A DNA stretch of 64,000 nt from Acidiflorens sp963847715 (GTDB lineage: Bacteria > Acidobacteriota > Terriglobia > Terriglobales > Acidobacteriaceae): contig CAWKAZ010000013.1 of NCBI GenBank assembly GCA_963847715.1, forward strand, positions 62,001 through 126,000, read 5' to 3'. Shown piece by piece: positions 44,599 through 53,429 of this stretch. The notes under the pieces are model-generated. The model worked only from the letters and a program-made list of their open reading frames with translations, searched no databases and was not told where the DNA came from. Both the position numbers and the translations under genes were made by a program. How positions within the stretch are numbered: position 1 is the stretch's first letter; every line of letters starts with the position of its first letter.

Positions 44599-45996
44599 AT
44601 GCAACGCACTCAATTAAACATCGTGGCGACTCTGGAAACCAGCATCGGCCGTTTACCGGCGAATATTGAAGCCGAGCGCTCCATTCTGGGCGCAGTGTTA
44701 CTCGATAATCACGCTTTCAATGATGCGGCCGAGCACCTCAAGCCGGAAGACTTTTCGATCGACTCGCACCGGCGCATTTATTCGCGCATGATGGACTTGG
44801 CCGAATCTTCCCGGCCGATCGACATCATCACGCTGGTTGAGGAGCTGGAGCAGAAGAAAGATCTGCAGGCAGTTGGCGATGCGGCATACATCTCCGGCCT
44901 GCTCGACGGAGTTCCCGACCGGCCTTCGATTGAGCATTACGTTCGCATCGTCCGCGACAAGGCGATTCTGCGCGGACTCATCAGTGTGGCGAACGCGGCG
45001 ATTGCCAAGGCGAGTGAGCAAGCCGATCCTGCCGACGAAATTCTGAATGAAGCAGAAGCCGCCGTCTTCCAGCTTTCGGAGAAGCGGATCGGCAAGGGCT
45101 TCCAGGGGATCAAGGAGATTGTCCGGAACTCCTTCGGTTCCGTCGATGCTCTACTGCAGCGTGGCCAACGCATCACCGGATTAGCGACGCACTACACCGA
45201 TCTGGATGAGATGACCAGCGGCTTCCAGAAGTCCGATCTGGTGATTCTGGCGGCGCGGCCCTCGATGGGCAAGACTTCGTTTGCCATGAACATCGCCGAG
45301 AACGCTGCCATCGACGACAACAAAGTAGTCGGCATTTTCTCCCTCGAAATGTCGAGCGAGGCGTTGCTGCAGCGCCTCTTGTGTTCGCGTTCGATCGTCG
45401 ATGCGCATAAGATGCGCACCGGATCGCTGTGGGGCGACGATATGAAGAAAGTCGTGCGCGCCATGGAGGAGCTCTCGAACGCTCCGATCTTTATCGACGA
45501 CACCCCAGGAATCTCGTTGAGCGAAATGCGCGCCAAGGCCCGGCGGCTGAAGCAGTCCCAAGGGCGTCTGGACCTGCTGGTGGTCGATTACCTGCAGCTC
45601 ATGTCCGGAGGCAGCAAGCGGTTCGAAAACCGCACGCAGGAAGTGTCGTCGATTTCACGGGGGCTGAAAGCCATCGCCAAGGAACTTGGCGTTCCGGTGG
45701 TCGCGTTGTCGCAGCTGAGCCGCGCTCCAGAGAGCCGGGGCGGCGATCACCGTCCGCAACTCTCCGATCTGCGCGAGTCGGGATCGATCGAGCAGGACGC
45801 GGACATAGTCATGTTCATTTTCCGCGAGGAGATCTACAAGCAGGATGATCCCGACCTGAAGGGCCGCGCCGAAATCATCATCGCCAAGCAACGTAACGGA
45901 CCAATCGGCAAGTTCAACCTCGCCTTCCTCCACAATTCAACTCGCTTCGCCAACCTGCTCGACGGCAATAACGAACCCGGCGACATGGTGCAATAA
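44599..45996 (+). CDS. dnaB: Replicative DNA helicase DnaB
   Basis: A 465-aa RecA-type hexameric helicase. The N-terminal domain (PANIEAERSILGAVLLDNHAF) is followed by a linker and the C-terminal motor with Walker A AARPSMGKTSFAMNIAE, FSLEMSSEALLQRLL, Walker B LLVVDYLQLMSG and the late RESGSIEQDADIVMFIFRE and AKQRNGPIG arginine-finger region. It unwinds DNA at the replication fork. About 30 kb from dnaA-dnaN in this window. No intein is present. Confidence 0.98.
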   Translation: MQRTQLNIVATLETSIGRLPANIEAERSILGAVLLDNHAFNDAAEHLKPEDFSIDSHRRIYSRMMDLAESSRPIDIITLVEELEQKKDLQAVGDAAYISGLLDGVPDRPSIEHYVRIVRDKAILRGLISVANAAIAKASEQADPADEILNEAEAAVFQLSEKRIGKGFQGIKEIVRNSFGSVDALLQRGQRITGLATHYTDLDEMTSGFQKSDLVILAARPSMGKTSFAMNIAENAAIDDNKVVGIFSLEMSSEALLQRLLCSRSIVDAHKMRTGSLWGDDMKKVVRAMEELSNAPIFIDDTPGISLSEMRAKARRLKQSQGRLDLLVVDYLQLMSGGSKRFENRTQEVSSISRGLKAIAKELGVPVVALSQLSRAPESRGGDHRPQLSDLRESGSIEQDADIVMFIFREEIYKQDDPDLKGRAEIIIAKQRNGPIGKFNLAFLHNSTRFANLLDGNNEPGDMVQ

Positions 45997-46712
45997 GTGC
46001 GCCCCTTGGCTTGGAACAGTTTGCTGAAGAACTGGGTTTTCAGGGCATCGCTTTAGCGATACCGTAACTACGCTAACCTTCCCAAATCCGACCTTCGGAC
46101 ACTTCTCGCCTGTGGAAAACTTTGTGGATGAGAAGGACGCCAGTACGAAACCCATGCTACCGACCGCTCGGTCGGCGACCATCGCAGCTTTTGTCCGATT
46201 CCTAACGCTATGTTTCTAAGTTGGTTAACTCTGTACTTTGAGTGCGGCTGCTAGATGCTTGCCAGATCAGCACTTTCGTCACAAAAAGCGAGATTTGCAC
46301 ATAAATCGAAAGGCGTGGGGCCGAATCGAGTAGCGTCCGAGGGTTGGAAAGACCGTAAGTCAGCGAAAAACTAGGAGTTGTCGTACGTCAGCTAGATCAC
46401 ACCGACCGGTGATGCGCCTCATGGTATGGACATTCGCCATTGCCTAGGCTTAGAGGAAGGGACGGAGCCGGAGGTCTTCCCTTGGTGTGAGTCAAGTGGC
46501 GGGATGTGGCCAGGAGACGCCGGCATTTTTCTTCTCTCCAGCTCTTCGTCACCCAACGCCCTCTTCGCCCTCACAAAGACCGGTAGTCAACAAAAACGGA
46601 ACCGGTTCAGCTATGGGTGACTGGTTGACCTGCGAGGGGCGCGGAGATACGCTTCCTGACGCGACCGTAAGTTCTTATACCTATTAAATTCTCTCGCCTG
46701 GAGAACATCACG
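45997..46712. promoter_or_regulatory. Long region upstream of amt
   Basis: 716 bp without a recognisable gene. Several hairpins: ATCGC-TTTA-GCGAT near 46053, CCGACC-GCTC-GGTCGG (46160-46175) and ATCAC/GTGAT near 46395. DnaA-box-like TGTGGAAAA (46111-46119) and TGTGGATGA (46124-46132) lie close together after dnaB. No -24/-12 promoter was found, although amt genes are often nitrogen-controlled. GGAG 9 nt before the amt start is the likely ribosome binding site. Confidence 0.45.
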
Positions 46713-47966
46713 ATGCTGCATCTCGATACGGGTAATACGGGATTCATGATTTTGTGCACCAGCCTGGTCATGCTGATGACGCCGGGTCTTGCCTTTTTTT
46801 ACGGCGGCCTGGTCGGACGAAAGAACGTGCTCGCCATCATGATTCAGAGTTTTGTCTCGATGGGCTGGACGACGGTGATCTGGTATTTGTATGGCTATTC
46901 ACTGTGTTTCAGCGGGGACTGGCACGGAGTCATCGGCAACTTCCACAATGCATTTCTGCGTCATGTCGATCTCACCACACCGTCGCCGAATGAATCAATT
47001 CCGGCCTTTGTATTCATCGCCTATCAAATGATGTTTGCCATCATCACTCCAGCGCTGATTTCGGGCGCGTTCACGAATCGGGTTACCTTCAAGGCGTACA
47101 TGCTGTTTCTGACTGGTTGGCTCACGTTTGTCTACTTCCCCTTCGTCCACATGGTCTGGGGCGGAGGCTTTCTGCAGCAATGGGGCGTGCTCGATTTTGC
47201 CGGCGGCATCGTGGTGCATAACATTGCTGGCATTGCCGCGCTGGCGTCCGTGTTGTACGTAGGGAAGCGCCATACGGCGGATCGTGGACCGCACAGCATC
47301 CCGCTGGTTGCTCTCGGAACCGGCCTGCTGTGGTTCGGATGGTACGGGTTCAACGCCGGCAGTGAAATGCGCGTGGATTCGGTGACGGCCACAGCATTTC
47401 TCAATACAGATGTCGCCGCTTCGTTCGCGGCTGTTGCCTGGTTGTTCGTGGCATGGATCAATGAAAAGAAACCCAAGCTTCTCGGCTTGCTGACTGGAGC
47501 CGTTGCCGGGCTGGCGACGATCACTCCCGCCGCCGGATATGTTTCGCCGACCACCGCCGTCATCATTGGCATCGTGGCTGGGGTGGTTTGCTACTACGCG
47601 GTGGAAATGAAAAACAAAATGGGGTGGGACGACGCGCTAGATGTCTGGGGAGTGCACGGAGTCGGCGGCTTCCTCGGCATCATCATGCTGGGAATTTTTG
47701 CCAACAAGGAGTTCAACCCCAATGGGGCGAACGGACTGCTTTACGGCGATCCGACGTTCCTGCTTAAACAGGTCACGGCTGTGGTTTTCTCATCGGTATG
47801 GGCCTTCGTGTTCACCTATGGAATGTTGCGCATCATCGACGCGTTTACCCCCGTGAAAGTCACTGAGATGAGCGAGGAAATTGGGCTCGATGAATCGATC
47901 CATGGCGAACATGCCTATGAAGAGGTTCCAGAGCGCGAGGATCTGGTTCACGCGGATGTGCGGTAA
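46713..47966 (+). CDS. amt: Ammonium transporter
   Basis: A 417-aa Amt/Mep/Rh channel with about 11 transmembrane helices. It starts directly at the first helix (TGFMILCTSLVMLMTPGLAFFYGG), with no signal peptide. Family motifs: LAFFYGGLVGRKN, LTFVYFPFVHMVWG (pore His), DFAGGIVVHNIAGIAALA, LLWFGWYGFNAGSE and VWGVHGVGGFLGI (second pore His). The C-terminal tail is acidic. GlnK/P-II usually sits next to amt; none is seen here, so regulation must be from elsewhere. Confidence 0.97.
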   Translation: MLHLDTGNTGFMILCTSLVMLMTPGLAFFYGGLVGRKNVLAIMIQSFVSMGWTTVIWYLYGYSLCFSGDWHGVIGNFHNAFLRHVDLTTPSPNESIPAFVFIAYQMMFAIITPALISGAFTNRVTFKAYMLFLTGWLTFVYFPFVHMVWGGGFLQQWGVLDFAGGIVVHNIAGIAALASVLYVGKRHTADRGPHSIPLVALGTGLLWFGWYGFNAGSEMRVDSVTATAFLNTDVAASFAAVAWLFVAWINEKKPKLLGLLTGAVAGLATITPAAGYVSPTTAVIIGIVAGVVCYYAVEMKNKMGWDDALDVWGVHGVGGFLGIIMLGIFANKEFNPNGANGLLYGDPTFLLKQVTAVVFSSVWAFVFTYGMLRIIDAFTPVKVTEMSEEIGLDESIHGEHAYEEVPEREDLVHADVR

Positions 47967-48066
47967 GAGACTCAACGCCGGGACGGCCAGTTCGGCAGTC
48001 CCGGTGCCTTGACGCGGGAGCGTGCTCGACAGCCCATCGAATGAGTCAAGAGCGTAGCGCGGAGAG

Positions 48067-49874
48067 CTAACTGCCCTCGCCCACCTTCAGCACCGCCAGA
48101 AATGCTTCTTGCGGGATGTCGACGCGGCCGATGCGCTTCATCCTCTTCTTGCCTTCCTTTTGCTTTTCGAGCAGCTTGCGTTTTCGGGAAATATCGCCGC
48201 CGTAGCACTTCGCGATCACGTTCTTGCGGATGGCCGGCACGGTTTCGCGGGCAATGATCTTGGCTCCGATGGCTGCCTGAATCGCGACTTCGAACATCTG
48301 CCGCGGAATCAGTTCTTTCATCTTGGCGGCCAGAGCCCGCCCGCGATCGTAGGCAAAGTCGCGGTGGATGATGGTGGAGAGGGCATCGACCGGCTCTCCC
48401 GCGACCATGATGTCGAGCTTTGCCATCGGCGACGTCCAGTTGCCCGACAGATGATAGTCAAGCGAAGCGTATCCGCGCGAAACCGATTTTAGGCGGTCGT
48501 AAAAATCGAGCACGATTTCGTTCAGGGGTAACTCGTACTGCAGCATGACGCGCGTGCCGGTGACATATTCAAAACTCTTCTGCTTGCCGCGTTTCTCTTC
48601 GACCAGCTTCAGAATGCCGCCAACATATTCCTCATTCGTAAGAATCACGGCTAGAATCACCGGTTCTTCCACCTTGGCAATCTCGCTGGTGTCAGGCCAG
48701 CGCGACGGATTGTCGACCTCGATGACAGTGCCGTCGGTTTTGGTGATCTGGTAGCGCACGCCCGGAGCCGTGGTGATCAGGTCGAGGTTGTACTCGCGCT
48801 CTAGCCTCTCCTGAATGATTTCCATGTGCAACAATCCGAGAAAGCCGCAGCGGAAGCCGAATCCGAGAGCCACCGAACTTTCCGGTTCGAAGAAGAACGA
48901 TGAGTCATTGAGCTTTAGTTTTTCGAGCGCCTCGCGCAGTTGGGTATGCTCGTGCGCGTCGACGGTGTAAAGGCCGGCGAAGACCATGGGCTTGATTTCT
49001 TCAAATCCGGGCAACGCCTGAAGCGAAGGGCGGTCGTCGTCGGTAATGGTGTCGCCGATCTTGGTGTCGGCGACGTTCTTGATGTTGGCGATGACGAATC
49101 CAACTTCTCCGGCAACCAGTTCGTCGACTTCGACAGGCTTGGGTGTGAGAGTACCCAGTGTTTCGACCTGAAACACGCGTCCGTTCGACCAGAGACGAAT
49201 TTTCTGTCCCTTGCGCAATCTACCTTCGAATACACGCGCCAGCACCACGACGCCGCGATAGGGATCGAACCAGGAGTCGAAAAGCAGCGCCTGTAAATGC
49301 CGATCCGGAGAGCCTTTGGGCGGTGGAACGCGCTTGACGATGGCTTCGAGCACGTCGGGTACGCCCTGCCCAGTTTTTGCGCTGATGAGCAAAGCGTCAG
49401 TCGCGTCGAGACCCACCGCGCTCTCAATCATCTCTTTGGTCCGCGGAATGTCGGCACTCTGCAGAGTCGATCTTATTGATCACCGGAATAATCTCGAGGC
49501 CGTGATTAATGGCGAGGTAGGAATTAGCGAGGGTCTGCGCTTCGACGCCTTGCGATGCATCGACAACGAGCAGCGCGCCTTCGCAGGCAGCGAGCGACCG
49601 CGAAACTTCGTAGGAAAAATCGACGTGCCCCGGCGTATCGATCAGATTGAGCTGATAGATCTCTCCGTCCAGCGCGGGATACAGCATGCGCACGGCATGG
49701 GCCTTGATGGTAATGCCACGCTCGCGCTCCAGGTCCATCGAATCGAGAACCTGTTCCTGCATCTCGCGCATGGCGAGCGACCCGGTTAAGCTCCAGCAGC
49801 CGGTCGGCTAGCGTGGATTTTCCGTGGTCAATATGCGCAATAATCGCAAAATTCCGGATGCGAGACGCTTCCAT
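48067..49874 (-). CDS. lepA: Elongation factor 4 (LepA), twice frameshifted
   Basis: A back-translocating ribosomal GTPase. Three frames: 49874 onward (IRNFAIIAHIDHGKSTLADRLLEL, G1), then a second frame (REMQEQVLDSMDLERERGITIKAHAVRM to NKIDS, including DTPGHVDF and NKID), then a third from MIESAVGLDATDALLISAKTG to the C-terminus VDIPQEAFLAVLKVG. The shifts lie at about 49786 (CTTAACC, one surplus A on the coding strand) and about 49465 (GACTCTG, one surplus T). Removing both gives LLELTGSLAMREM and NKIDLQSADIPRTKE and a 601-aa protein, exactly the usual size. All G motifs are intact. Confidence 0.94.
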
Positions 49875-50017
49875 GCAGATACGTAGATTCTAGCAGGGTG
49901 GCGCGGTCGGGGATTGTGTGGCGCGGGCGCCCTCGCCCGCGACGGGGGCGGGAGTAACTATCGCCGCTGGTATCCGAATTACCGGAACAAGTTGTTTAGC
50001 GGTTTCGAAAACAAGGA

Positions 50018-50052
50018 TTGAACAAGGACATGATCCTTGCTATACTCTCAGC
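50018..50052 (+). promoter_or_regulatory. vapBC promoter with a palindrome in the spacer
   Basis: TTGAAC (50018-50023) and TATACT (50041-50046) are separated by 17 nt, a textbook spacing. The spacer holds AAGGA-CATGA-TCCTT (50024-50038), an inverted repeat that a VapB dimer could occupy. The vapB ATG is at 50053, about where transcription should begin, so the mRNA is probably leaderless. Confidence 0.7.
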
Positions 50053-50364
50053 ATGGCTAAGGTTACGAGTAAACTCCAGCTCACGCTTCCGAAGGCGATC
50101 GCGGACCAATACAAAATCCGTCCGGGGGACGACCTGGATTGGCTACCCGCTGGTGAGGCAATTCGGGTGGTTAAACGGTCGCGGTCCGCATCCCGCAGAA
50201 CGGACCCTGCCACACTCCAGCAACGACTCCGACTTTTTGAGCAGGCGACGGCCCGCCAGGAAAAGCGAAACGCTGCGTTCCGCAAGAAGCATGCGCCCGG
50301 TGCCCAACCCTCGGACCGCGGCTGGACCAGAGAGGACCTTTACGATCGTGGCCTTCCTCGTTGA
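50053..50364 (+). CDS. vapB: AbrB/MazE-type antitoxin of a VapBC pair
   Basis: A 103-aa antitoxin. The N-terminal swapped-hairpin DNA-binding domain (MAKVTSKLQLTLPKAIADQYKIRPGDDLDWLPAGEAIRVV) is SpoVT/AbrB-like. The basic C-terminal part (TARQEKRNAAFRKK, then RGWTREDLYDRG) should wrap around the toxin. It overlaps vapC by 17 nt, implying coupled translation. It probably represses its own promoter through the palindrome at 50024-50038. There is no Shine-Dalgarno and the ATG is probably at the 5' end of the transcript. Confidence 0.9.
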   Translation: MAKVTSKLQLTLPKAIADQYKIRPGDDLDWLPAGEAIRVVKRSRSASRRTDPATLQQRLRLFEQATARQEKRNAAFRKKHAPGAQPSDRGWTREDLYDRGLPR

Positions 50365-50779
50365 TACCAATGTGCTTGTCTACCGCTTTGATGCCCGATA
50401 TCCGGAGAAGCAGCGAATTGCTCGTGATGTTCTGCTTGGGGGACTCAGAAATGACTCCGCCCGAATTCCCCACCAAGCGCTGATCGAGTTTGTGTCAGCA
50501 GTGACGCGCACAAGAGTCGGCTTTGATCCCCTTCTATCCTCGGACGAAGCGCGCCAGGAAGTGGAAGAACTCATGACGCAGTTCCCCATCCTTTATCCGA
50601 ACGCCCCGGTTGTTCATTCGGCGCTCTTAGCCGCGGCGGCATATCGGATTTCCTGGTTCGATGCGCACCTCTGGGCCTACGCCGAACACTACGGTCTGGA
50701 GGAGATCGTCTCCGAGGACTTCGAACATGGGCGGCTGTATGGTGGCGTCCGGATTCGAAATCCATTTCGTCGACCGTGA
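50348..50779 (+). CDS. vapC: PIN-domain ribonuclease toxin of a VapBC pair
   Basis: A 143-aa PIN nuclease starting at GTG (50348) inside the vapB end. Acidic residues of the PIN active site are visible: VAFLVDTNVLVY (first Asp), a Glu in HQALIEFVSAV, an Asp in SWFDAHLWAYAEH, and the fourth in SEDFEHGR. Cleaves RNA (often tRNA or rRNA) in other VapC proteins; the target here is unknown. The ORF opens upstream in the same frame, but only this start begins the conserved PIN motif. Confidence 0.92.
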   Translation: MAFLVDTNVLVYRFDARYPEKQRIARDVLLGGLRNDSARIPHQALIEFVSAVTRTRVGFDPLLSSDEARQEVEELMTQFPILYPNAPVVHSALLAAAAYRISWFDAHLWAYAEHYGLEEIVSEDFEHGRLYGGVRIRNPFRRP

Positions 50780-50813
50780 TGCTGCCGGATGCTGGCGCGC
50801 AAGTTACCGGTTG

Positions 50814-51344
50814 TCAATCTCGATGGAACTTCGAGAAACCAGTTATCAGAACCGCGATCAGAGCCAACGTCAGCGTTTCGACCAGCAATGCATACGACGT
50901 CCACCGCTTCTGACGGTCGAATCGCGCCAGCAACCGGCTGACGATCAGCCATATCAGCACCACGGGGGAAGCCAGGACCCGAAAAAGACAGAACCAGCCG
51001 ATGATCATGTTCGACTGGCCGATTGCCGGAATGGCGATCAGCGCCGCGCTAACCGGCGCCGTCACGCTGAGCCCGAACAGGACCTTCGCATACGTCTCGG
51101 TGGCAGTTTCTGATTTTCGGATGACGAACACCAGAAACAAGGTGGGAACCATGAAGAGGAAGCAGATGAAAAGTTCCAGCATCATGTCGCCGCCTGCCCA
51201 CATGCCGCCGTACGCCGCAACATCGTCCGGATGAAGGACGTATTGCAAGTACCGCACGACGATCAACCCCACCGCTACCACGAGAACCGCCGCATAGCTC
51301 GCAGCTACCAGACGCACCTGTACCCGGTAAGGGATCCTATCCAT
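50814..51344 (-). CDS. Hypothetical integral membrane protein
   Basis: 176 aa with about five transmembrane helices (near 12-32, 48-72, 90-110, 115-135 and 150-170). No known motif was recognised. Polar positions include a DDVAAYGG stretch between helices 1 and 2. Convergent with vapC and co-directional with rpoD, about 140 nt away. The regular hydrophobic blocks, single frame and normal codon usage support a real gene. Function unknown. Confidence 0.7.
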   Translation of the reverse strand: MDRIPYRVQVRLVAASYAAVLVVAVGLIVVRYLQYVLHPDDVAAYGGMWAGGDMMLELFICFLFMVPTLFLVFVIRKSETATETYAKVLFGLSVTAPVSAALIAIPAIGQSNMIIGWFCLFRVLASPVVLIWLIVSRLLARFDRQKRWTSYALLVETLTLALIAVLITGFSKFHRD

Positions 51345-51484
51345 AGCGCGATTCTACGGCCGGAGATGCCTTCCGCCGTAGTTACCTCCGGGTCGGGTTT
51401 CGGGCCAGCCCTCACCTTCCCCACAAATAAGAAGGGCGCGATCGCTCGCGCCCCACTTCTTCAATCTGACTTTTTCCTTCTGAC

Positions 51485-53179
51485 TTAGTCCCTTACCCCA
51501 TCCATAAACGCTCGCAACTTCCGCGAACGCGATGGATGCCGCAGTTTTCGCAGTGCCTTCGCTTCGATCTGCCGGATGCGCTCGCGGGTCACCGCGAACG
51601 ACTGGCCGACTTCTTCGAGCGTGTGCTCGCTGCCGTCTTCCAGGCCAAAACGCATCTTGATGACCTTCTCTTCGCGCGGTGTCAGCGTGCGCAGCACTTG
51701 CGAAGTCTGGTCTTTCAAGTTGACATTGATCACGGCTTCGGCCGGAGAAACGACCGCGCGGTCTTCGATGAAGTCGCCAAGGTGCGAATCTTCCTCTTCG
51801 CCGATTGGCGTTTCGAGAGAGATAGGCTCCTGTGCAATCTTCAGAACCTTCCGGACTTTTGCTACCGGAATATCCATCCGCTTGGCAATTTCTTCCGACG
51901 TTGGCTCGCGTCCCAGCTCCTGAACAAGCTGCCGCGACGTGCGGATCAGCTTGTTGATCGTTTCGATCATGTGCACCGGGATACGAATCGTGCGCGCCTG
52001 ATCCGCAATTGCACGAGTAATCGCCTGCCGAATCCACCACGTGGCATAAGTGGAAAACTTATAGCCGCGGCGATATTCGAATTTGTCGACCGCCTTCATC
52101 AGGCCGATGTTGCCTTCCTGAATCAGGTCGAGGAACTGCAATCCGCGATTGGTGTACTTTTTCGCAATCGAGACTACGAGACGCAGGTTGGCTTCGATGA
52201 GCTCGCGCTTGGCGTGCTCCGCGTCCATGTCGCCCTGGATGATCTCGCGCTGTGTGCGTTTGAGTTCCTGGAACAACAGACCCGCTTCCACTTCAAGCTT
52301 TTCGAGCTCTCCGCGGACCGCGCGCGACTGCTTTTTGTATTCCTTCTTTTGTTCCTCGCTGCGAGTGGCCTCGGCCCGCTTCTCCAGGTTCTGGATCTGC
52401 CGGTCGAGCGAGCGCATGCCGTCGACCGTACGATTAACGCGGTCGATGAGGCGCTTGCGTTCGTTATTGGTGAAACCCAGCTTCCGAACTGCAATCGACG
52501 TATTGACGATCGCGTGCGCCAACTGAAAGCGGTACCGGCGATGCATGCGAGCATTTTTCTTCGCATTCACCGCCGCCAGCTTTTCCTGGAGCGGCGCAAC
52601 TTTTTTGTACAGCTTGTCGAGGGCGTGGATCTTGTCGAGAAATGCCTTCAGCCGCTTCTCGACAATCTCTTCCGTGATTTCCTCTTCGTCGAAGGTGACC
52701 AGCTCTTTAATCGAGCGGACGCCTTTCTCGAGGTCCTCGCCCAGGGCAAGGAGTTCGCGAATCACGATGGGAGAGCGCGAGAGCGCCTTCAGTACGCGGT
52801 TTTGCCCACGTTCGATCCGCTTGGCGATTTCGACTTCGCCTTCGCGGGTAAGCAAGGGAACAGTTCCCATCTCGCGCAGATACATGCGGACGGGATCATT
52901 GGTTTTTTCCAGAGCTCCTGGAGTGAGGTCGAGTTCGACGTCGTCAGAGCTTTCTTCTACTTCCTCGAATTTTTTTTCCAGATCGGTCGTCGGCCCTTTC
53001 GAGCTTTCGAGTACATCAATTCCTTGCGTTCCGATCGTGGTTAGCAGATCTTCCAGGTCTTCAGGAGAGTGCACATCGTGCGGGATAAGGTCGTTGACCT
53101 GATCATAGGTCAGATATCCCTTCTCTTTGCCTGCGTCGATCAGCTTTTTTATGTCGTCGTACTTGTCGTCTAGTGCCAA
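51485..53179 (-). CDS. rpoD: RNA polymerase sigma factor RpoD (sigma-70)
   Basis: A 564-aa housekeeping sigma. Region 1.1 (DDIKKLIDAGKEKGYLTYDQVNDLI) is about 6-60, region 1.2 starts at DPVRMYLREMGTVPLL, followed by a large non-conserved region. Region 2 contains LRLVVSIAKKYTNRGLQFLDLIQEGN and YKFSTYATWWIRQAI, region 3 MIETINKLIRTSRQL, and region 4 LTPREEKVIKMRFGL with the -35 helix TLEEVGQSFAVTRERIRQIEAKALRKLRHP. It follows dnaG in the classical rpoD-dnaG macromolecular synthesis arrangement. Confidence 0.98.
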   Translation of the reverse strand: MALDDKYDDIKKLIDAGKEKGYLTYDQVNDLIPHDVHSPEDLEDLLTTIGTQGIDVLESSKGPTTDLEKKFEEVEESSDDVELDLTPGALEKTNDPVRMYLREMGTVPLLTREGEVEIAKRIERGQNRVLKALSRSPIVIRELLALGEDLEKGVRSIKELVTFDEEEITEEIVEKRLKAFLDKIHALDKLYKKVAPLQEKLAAVNAKKNARMHRRYRFQLAHAIVNTSIAVRKLGFTNNERKRLIDRVNRTVDGMRSLDRQIQNLEKRAEATRSEEQKKEYKKQSRAVRGELEKLEVEAGLLFQELKRTQREIIQGDMDAEHAKRELIEANLRLVVSIAKKYTNRGLQFLDLIQEGNIGLMKAVDKFEYRRGYKFSTYATWWIRQAITRAIADQARTIRIPVHMIETINKLIRTSRQLVQELGREPTSEEIAKRMDIPVAKVRKVLKIAQEPISLETPIGEEEDSHLGDFIEDRAVVSPAEAVINVNLKDQTSQVLRTLTPREEKVIKMRFGLEDGSEHTLEEVGQSFAVTRERIRQIEAKALRKLRHPSRSRKLRAFMDGVRD

Positions 53180-53378
53180 AACAGATTATCCTCGAGGCGT
53201 TCGCCGGTTCGCGAATGCCAACTCTTCAGCGGTGGGAGTTGTTACGGAGTCGTGCGCGAGGCGCACAAACCTTAAAAGTATAGCACGCCGGATGGCCCTG
53301 AACCGCCCTAACTCTTTTCCCGCTTAATATTTAGATGTCGTTCGAGCCGTTTTCGTTTCATATTGCGACGGTCGGTGC

Positions 53379-53415
53379 CCCAGGTTCGCGCCCGCGCTTT
53401 GGGTGCTAACCTGGG
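53379..53415. repeat. Inverted repeat between dnaG and rpoD
   Basis: Arms CCCAGGTT (53379-53386) and AACCTGGG (53408-53415) enclose a GC-rich loop (CGCGCCCGCGC). It resembles a dispersed acidobacterial element. It could act as a transcription attenuator between the two genes, but no U-run follows on either strand. Confidence 0.5.
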
Positions 53416-53429
53416 CTAGAGACTGCGGT

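Noticed and set aside
51536..53044. Antisense 502-aa open frame over rpoD
   Set aside because: Shadow of rpoD with unnatural composition and no Shine-Dalgarno.
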